A stretch of DNA of 64,000 bases, from positions 45,920-109,919 of the forward strand of contig MU129045.1 of the NCBI GenBank assembly GCA_014904985.1, read 5' to 3'. Position 1 is the stretch's first letter. Each line of letters opens with the position of its first letter. Below are positions 58,201 through 64,000 of the stretch, in pieces. Both the position numbers and the translations under genes were made by a program. The notes beneath the pieces were generated by a model that saw nothing but the letters and a program-made list of their open reading frames with translations, did not search any database and was not told where the DNA came from. Origin of the DNA: Hydnum rufescens UP504 (taxonomy: Eukaryota > Basidiomycota > Agaricomycetes > Cantharellales > Hydnaceae).

Positions 58201-58380
58201 AAACGGAAAGCCGAAAAAGCAGGAAAGACAACAACAACACAAAAAGGGAGAACAAACCGACAAAGACAAGACACAAACTACATAACTGAGACAACTCGGA
58301 AAAAGACCGACAAAACAGCCTAACGAAAACCCAGAGACAGCCCGAAACGGGAAAAAAAGCAAAAACACATCACACCACCA
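55225..58380. other. Composite artefact: two module copies superposed base by base
   Basis: Each base equals the alphabetically first of two sequences. One is the continuation of X-G (colinear with copy F at offset 5,173-5,174); the other is a second X + esterase module (colinear with F at offset ~5,961). In 50 consecutive positions from 56,121 the rule predicts 46 correctly using copy F for both. Hand counts of 180 bases (56,221-56,280; 56,941-57,000; 57,721-57,780) give A 80, C 60, G 26, T 14, close to the 44/31/19/6% expected for the minimum of two random bases. No gene should be annotated here; the real locus holds at least two module copies. Confidence 0.95.
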
Positions 58381-58562
58381 CCCCCTATTAGATTAATATT
58401 GCAAGGTCAGCACAATTATGTAATAAACCTGCTTTTTGGAACGTTTGGTCAGTTAACTTGCCCTGCCTCGACCCTAGTCTCCACAAGAAATGGTTTGCAA
58501 ACAAGGTCGCAGGCGCCTCTGTCTACTTTACAAGTAATACAACAATTTGTATTCAACAAGTC

Positions 58563-59732
58563 TCAGCCCTTTTTCTCGGTAGATAGGGCTCGCTTGTCTA
58601 CGATCCACTGGCGAATGGCGGTACTACTCAATTTCCCTCCTTGAGAGCAGCCGGATCCTCATGGTTTAGTTGGGCGTCCGTCGAAGAGATCACGTCAATA
58701 ACAAACACCTCTAACGGTGGAAGACCATGGGCACTTCGATACGATGCAACTGTAAACCCCTCACATGATCAGCAGTCCTTTCTGTTGCACTCATGAAACT
58801 GACCAGCGGCGGCGCCTTCTTGCGTCTCGTGACTGACTACAAGGGCTTGGATGTTGGGATCCCAAGCAGTGGGTCCATAGACATCGGTAATTGGAACGAC
58901 CTCATAGATGAGCGATGGATCGAAGAAGGCTCCGAATCTCTGAACAGCTTCGGTTCGTTTGTCGATGGACTCCACGACGTCTGCATTGGATTTTTTCACA
59001 AGCAGAGCTGCGTCTGCTCACGATGAAGTAAGATTCAGCACAGGCGCCCTTAAAATGACATACCTGTCACGCCAACAATTACTTTCTCATTCGCAATCCA
59101 TGCTGCTATGCTGACAAGAATCTTGTGACCGGAATGGATATGATCGAATGTTCCACCGAGGGCAGCGACCGGATAAGTGGGCGGGAGGAGGCTTAGTGGG
59201 GTCTCTGCTGTATATATTTCGTCCTGCTCATCGTCCGCCGAAGGGAATGGAGGCGGGAATATCGTTGTTGTAAGTGTGGATATCGGAAGGTCATCTAACG
59301 GAATCATATCGCCTATGACAATTGTGGTAGACAATGGATGGCACGTTTTTCAGACGAGAAAGGCTGACCTTGGTCGAGGACATAAACGAACTCCCACGCA
59401 AGTGGGTCATATCTCGAAACATCGGTGTCTGTAGGCGAATGTAGAACGACGTCTACTGACAGGAGCACATTATCCTGCTCCCAGGAGACCCGTGCTGCTT
59501 CAACGTAGATAAAGATAAGGAGTCGTTGTACTTCTTTCCAGTAGTGTACGGGGGCCAGACCACCAAGGCCGACAGGCTTAAACAGAGGAGAGAAGACAAT
59601 AACAAGAAGATGAGAGCGAGTGTGCCCGGCTGCTTCTACGACAGCGTTTTTCAGAAATGCTGGCGCAAGCAACTGCTTCAAGGACGGGATCGCAACTAGG
59701 AGCACTGAATGCCCAACGCTGGGTGAGTCCAT
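58563..59732 (-). CDS. CAB4: Phosphopantetheine adenylyltransferase (PPAT, Cab4-type)
   Basis: This enzyme transfers AMP from ATP to 4'-phosphopantetheine, the fourth step of coenzyme A synthesis. Exon 1 is 59,732-59,369, exon 2 59,312-59,064, exon 3 59,013-58,804, exon 4 from 58,749; introns are 50-56 bases, all GT-AG, and join in phase. N-terminus 'SVLLVAIPSLKQLLAP' is the fungal extension. The nucleotidyltransferase motif is 'AALGGTFDHIHSGHKIL' (HxGH ~residues 181-184), followed by 'EVVPITDVYGPTAWDPNIQA' and 'ALVVSHET'. Exon 4 stops at 58,628 after 'EGN' (314 residues). One base more would give the family end 'KLSSTAIRQWIVDKRALSTE', stopping at 58,563, so a 1-base loss near 58,637 is likely. 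Head-to-head with the DUF1776 gene. Confidence 0.92.
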
Positions 59733-61724
59733 CGGGCGTCCGGCTGAGGCCGATTCGAATCGCTCCGGGTATTAAGTCGTTGGATCCCTCCCAAGTTCTA
59801 TCTGCGCCGTGAGAGGGGTGCCTATGGCCATGACCAATATCCCCCATTCCCCACGTACGCTGAACTCGAGGAATACGTCTATTCCTTGGAGCAATATGTT
59901 CCGTTACCGTCCGACATTGCACAGGTTGTTCAGCAACTCTATCGTGATCTAATGCGCTTTGGACCTCCAGCATTTCCCGAGATGCCTAGTTTCGAGCGGT
60001 TCGTGGAGGTCCCTGCGCCACCACCACCACCCCCTCCCAAAGTACGATACCGAGCTGATCGCTCAAGGTGGATATGTATGCTAAAGGACTGGACTCTCTA
60101 AGGGCCTCCTAGACAAGATATCTGATTGGGTCTCTGAAAATAAGTGGGCTCTTGGTCTTGCCACTCTAGGCGTTCTTGGGGCGTTAGGTTACGGCGCATA
60201 TCATGTCCATACTACCTCCGGCCATTTAGTCAACCTCCGAAAGAGACGCCTCCGCGAAGGCAGGGTAGGGAGCAAAACCATTGACGAACGCCCTGAAATA
60301 GTCGGTAGGCATCTTTATTGTGCGATCCTGGTGTCTCCGATCTGATAGTCCTTTGTCCAGTAATTCTCGGTGCGGACTCTGCCCCATATGGGCCGGCTAT
60401 CGTACGCAAATTCCAGAGAGATGGATATGTCGTGATTGCGTCGGTCCTGTCTGGCGATGCTGCTGATGAATTGGAAAGAGATGGTCAAGGCTATGTGCGA
60501 GCATTGGTCCTGGATGCAGAGGAGGTAAAGAATTATTAATGACATCTATTGATACTAGCTCATGCTAAGGCATCGCGGTCCAGCCTGGCTCTGTTCCTCA
60601 TTTCCTTCGTTCCTTAAGCTCGACTTTATCCCTTCGATTCCCCACTACCGCCCATGGCGACCCATATCTTTCCATGACATCATCTCACTCGGGTACGACT
60701 TCGTCCAACGTGTCAAATGTGGCCGCCATCATCTCCTTGCTCTCATTGGGTACGTTCTAAATGTTATTTTCCCTTAGCACGCCACGTCTGAAAGAAATCT
60801 AGCACCGGCAGAGCCGATGCCTTTTAACGCCCTAAGGTCCCCCTTGGTTCTTGCCGAGGACTTCACCCACCACCTTACTTCACGTGCATTTACTCCCCTC
60901 TCTATCATCCATATGGTTTTACCTGTGTTTCAGCTTCGACAAACCTCGTGGAGACCCCTGAATGAGACGGCTCCACCGAAGGGGGCTTCCATCATTCTAT
61001 GTGTGCCTGCTGTAGCTCGCGTGGGTGCCGTTGGCTCTTCAGCAGTCTCAATGGCGACTGGTGCAGTTGTCCGCGGTTTCGATGTCCTACGAAGAGAAGT
61101 GGCAGTGGACCCAACGGTACGCCATGGAAATCTGAGTTTTGTGACCTTGGATGTAGGGGAAATTGGCGAATCCAGGGCCGGATCACTCCGAAAGCCCAGC
61201 GATGTAAGCGTGCTCTATAACACCCTTCTGGGCATCGTCAGGGGGCGGAGGCGACCTTGGAGCCTCGATTGGCTGTATAGCATGTGGCTTGGGAATAGAC
61301 GTATTGTTGGTGCCGGAGGTATGTGGTTACCCGATCGTCTTGATGACCTTGACCTAATCTTATTCCCCCAGCATTCACTTACGTGACAGCTTCCCGGTTG
61401 CCAAATTTCTTGCTGGACTTTTTATTGGGCCTTCCATATCATCTGGAGAACATACGGTCTTCTCTGTACCCAACGCCAACCCCGCAACCAACGGAATCGT
61501 CAGTGGCGGAATCCCCTCGCACGCAAGTGTCTACTTCAATGCCTTCAGTTTCAAAGAGTGAGGGAGCGCTTGTGGAAGTTGCGACAGAGGAGCATCCAGA
61601 ATACCCATCAGAGTCGGAGTCAACCGGTAGCAGCAAGGCGAGCCTGGCCGTAAGCAGCCAAGTGGGCGGAACTATCGCTGATAGCTGGATAAGTCTGCAG
61701 GATCAGAGCGAAAATGAGTTGTAA
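59709..61724 (+). CDS. DUF1776 family protein (SDR-like, membrane-anchored)
   Basis: Seven exons: 59,709-59,722; 59,777-60,041; 60,103-60,304; 60,361-60,524; 60,584-60,749; 60,803-61,318; 61,372-61,724, together 559 residues. The tiny first exon (MPNAG) is inferred because no ATG exists in the frame of exon 2; it overlaps the PPAT start by 24 bases and is the least certain part. Features: 'PPPPPPPK', one membrane span (~107-128, 'WALGLATLGVLGALGYGAYH'), a Rossmann-like 'VVILGADSAPYGPAIVRKF', 'PGSVPHFLRSLSSTLSLRFP', and a Ser/Glu-rich tail. The family resembles short-chain dehydrogenases, often predicted mitochondrial; its function is not established. Confidence 0.85.
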
Positions 61725-62195
61725 TTGTCGGAACTCGTCCCCTTTACTGTCTTTGGCCTTCACGGCCTTGTGTAATATTTTGTTGTACTCAAAGTTGACG
61801 TTGACCCTAGAGACTGGAATGAATAACAAAGGCATCGAGATCCGTTCCTTGAAAGTTGTTGGCAGCCCTTTTAGTCTGTTGTCTGTTTTCGTCCAGGAGG
61901 CATTGTTCTCCGTCTTGCCTAACGCGATTATGGAAGGTCGTCGCCTTTTTGTCTTCCTTTGTAAAGCCTAAAGCATTTCGCCTTTTCATCTGGCCTCTCC
62001 TAAAACCAGACAATAACACTCCTCTGCGAGCACTCCCTCTTTTCACCTCTTTCTTTTCGTTCTGTTGTTGTGGCAAGTTCTCATGTCCTTCAAACTCGAT
62101 GTCTTCCCCCTTTCTCAGTGTGTTGAGATGCATGGCACTGTGCATACTTCGTGAGCAACGCTCTCTTTTCTCGTTCATTACCATCCTGATTGACG
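61725..62195. promoter_or_regulatory. Intergenic region upstream of the arrestin-like gene
   Basis: It holds the 3' UTR of the DUF1776 gene and the promoter and 5' UTR of the arrestin-like gene. The last ~200 bases are pyrimidine-rich (CT-rich tracts around 62,020-62,180), as is common before fungal starts. No specific operator was identified. Confidence 0.4.
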
Positions 62196-63960
62196 ATGGC
62201 ATGCCCTCCCAGCACCGCCTACTCCGTCTCTGGCCATGTGGTGCTCACGGTCACTCCATCCACGTCACTCCTGAATAATTCACCAATCCGCCCGCCGTCA
62301 TTTCGTTTGACCTCTCTGACAGTCATATTCGAAGGGAAATGTGAATCACTCTCCCCAAACTTAGGATATGGGGCAGTACGGGTATGCAGAGTCTCCAAAG
62401 AGCTGGTTGGTGGCACGGAGGGCGCGGCTCCCGTGACGCTGAGTTGTGCTGGCGGAGACGCGTCCGAGCAAATCTGGCAATGGAGTGTCCTCTTCGATCT
62501 CGCCATTCCTGGATGGCTGCCCCCAAGCGTTGACATCTCCGAATTCACTGAAACGGCCTACTCGTTGCATGCGTCTCTCACCTTGGAGACTCTGGATCCC
62601 CCCTCCCAGTATCCACACCTCGGTCAGTCTCATCCGAGGGGCAAGTCTACTGCCGAAGGAGACACGCACGGACAAACTCTCAAACGGATGGCGTCCAGTT
62701 GGTCGATTCCCTCTTTTCCCACGCTCCTCTACTCCACCTTCGGTCGGTCCAAAGAGCGAACAATCCACTCTGACCCTGTCCCAGTCACCATCATCCGAGT
62801 ACGCGCCCCGACTAATCACCCATTACTTGGGACAGATGCTTTGCATGATTCGCCTTCATTGTTCCCGGCGCACTTTCAACGAGCTTCGCCCACAGTAATC
62901 GGTTCTGCAACAGACCCCCTCCTTTCTGCACAAGGCATACCTCTAGATTTACTCAGCACCCTCGAAGTCGTTGTTTCCTTGCCACAATATACGGCAATTG
63001 AAGAAGGATTCATCCCACTTGGCCTCAAGATCCGTTGTCCGCCTGAAAAATCGGGAGAGAGGAAATTGAGGCTCCACGAATTCGAAGCACAGGTTTACCA
63101 GGTAGAAAAGTTTCGGTATGTCTATTCCTTTGCTTTATACTGCCTTTTCTGATGTCAAATCTTATTCTGCACTATAGATCTACTCCAGACAGTCGTTTTG
63201 CGTCGACGTTCCCTATCCCTACCCAGCAGCCTCCTTCTGTACCTTTGCTTAATCCGAATTACATGGAGGCGCTGCATGCCTGTGGTCTCCTGTACCCTCA
63301 TATCATGTCGGATAGGGCGACTCGCACTCATCCACTCATCCCTGAAGGCCACATCTTCTTCCGACCTGCCACGGGCGGCGTCCTACTTGACAGTCGATGG
63401 GCTCGGATGGATGTGAAAGTCCCCATCCTTCGAGCCTCGACTCATGAGGCAGGCGATGACAACGAGGTGCAGGAGGACGGAAAGGCGGTTTGCGATGAGC
63501 ACCGTGCCGAGCGCCGCCGCCGACGCGAGTACATCCTTCCCGACTTCCACGCGCCGTTTTTACGTGTCTCCCACGAGATTCGCATCTCTGTGAAGGTCTC
63601 CTGGGACCAGGAGGGTGTCAGTGGGACAATCCGACGTATGGAGAATGTCCGCATGTCATTCCCACTGCGATTTACCCGCACGCCTGGCACGACGTATCGG
63701 AAACCACTATGCGGCGCTCTCTCTATAGAAACAACCCCTACGTCTCTAGCAGTGGAGAACCCCCCCTTCTTGTCTCCTGTATACTCTACATGCTCCCCTT
63801 ATCATCTTCAACACAAGTCGCATACCCTATCGTCCTTCCAGCGTACTCGCAACTCTTCCATGAGAATGGAGAACGCAAGGAGGATGACGAAGGGATCTGG
63901 CTTCCACCCTATTCGAAAGAGGACCGCCACATAAATCCTGAGCGCGCTTTCGCCGCCTAA
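62196..63960 (+). CDS. Arrestin-like protein
   Basis: Exons 62,196-63,115, 63,178-63,693 and 63,750-63,960 (introns GTATGT...TATAG and GTATCG...TCTAG) give 548 residues in one frame. The start ATG gives 'MACPPSTAYSVSGHVVLTVT', the first strand of an arrestin N-domain. 'RLTSLTVIFEGKCESLSPNL' and 'QWSVLFDLAIPGWLPPSV' follow, then 'GFIPLGLKIRCPPEKSG' opens the C-domain. The tail 'YPIVLPAYSQLFHENGERKE' and 'GIWLPPYSK' carries PxY-type motifs, which in alpha-arrestins recruit Nedd4/Rsp5 ubiquitin ligases. It is likely a trafficking adaptor for plasma-membrane proteins. The second intron is inferred from frame continuity. Confidence 0.82.
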
Positions 63961-64000
63961 TGCCACGCTCCAGAACACGTACATCGACTTCTCATATTAC

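Noticed and set aside
55324..58368. Several long minus-strand reading frames (159-330 codons) rich in Cys, Phe, Leu and Val, looking like membrane proteins
   Set aside because: They exist only because T is depleted on the plus strand of the superposed artefact, which removes stop codons on the minus strand. No family resemblance, no introns, no start context.
55225..58380. Repeat-induced point mutation or other hypermutation as the cause of the odd composition
   Set aside because: Such processes change C to T (G to A on the other strand). Here T itself is replaced by A, C and G, A is never changed, and the two-sequence minimum rule explains the sites directly.
62219..62819. Minus-strand frames opposite the arrestin-like gene
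   Set aside because: The plus-strand exons join in one frame with arrestin-like sequence; the antisense frames show no conserved feature.

Overview
The window looks like chromosomal DNA of a filamentous basidiomycete, most likely an agaricomycete. The reasons are short GT-AG introns (about 50-62 bases), a NACHT-WD40 NLR-type gene, a Cab4-type phosphopantetheine adenylyltransferase, a DUF1776 gene, an arrestin-like gene, and Copia and Tc1/mariner remnants typical of fungal genomes. There is no bacterial signature. All calls were made by reading translations and repeats by eye; no database was searched.

Layout. (1) 1-19.5 kb is an AT-rich transposon graveyard: a broken Tc1-type transposase, several Copia gag and pol relics, a family of ~370-400 bp solo LTRs (two with exact 5-bp target duplications), a ~1 kb interspersed repeat (here 'R'), and two uncharacterised minus-strand genes, one carrying an 18-bp coding minisatellite. 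(2) 19.9-58.4 kb is an array of one amplified module. Its most constant part is a family X gene (~560 aa, unknown function) lying tail-to-tail with a fragment of a GDSL/SGNH esterase (CE16-like); some copies also carry a coiled-coil gene Y. I count eight X copies or large pieces (A to H) plus one small fragment; almost all are frameshifted. A NACHT-WD40 gene sits between modules A and B, and a 3' piece of an MFS transporter lies between D and E. (3) 58.5-64 kb is ordinary conserved genome: the PPAT gene (minus), DUF1776 (plus, head-to-head with it) and an arrestin-like gene (plus).

Assembly quality matters here. There are two 25-N gaps (41,601 and 53,974) with raw-read-like sequence around them. 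A 437-bp copy of the PPAT 3' end is dropped into one X gene right after a gap. Most strikingly, ~55,225-58,380 is not real sequence: each base is the alphabetically first of two module copies superposed about 787 bp out of register. Its odd composition (T almost absent, A ~45%) and its long minus-strand ORFs follow from this.

The most interesting biological candidate is family X. All readable copies keep a His in an '(E/K/T)HxY-V-L' strand and, about 93 residues later, 'RYTLQRFNCYFF', which resembles the His...NC arrangement of LRAT/NlpC-P60-type papain-fold enzymes. This is an inference from motif shape only. Its amplification with an esterase fragment around an NLR gene is the main thing worth following up.
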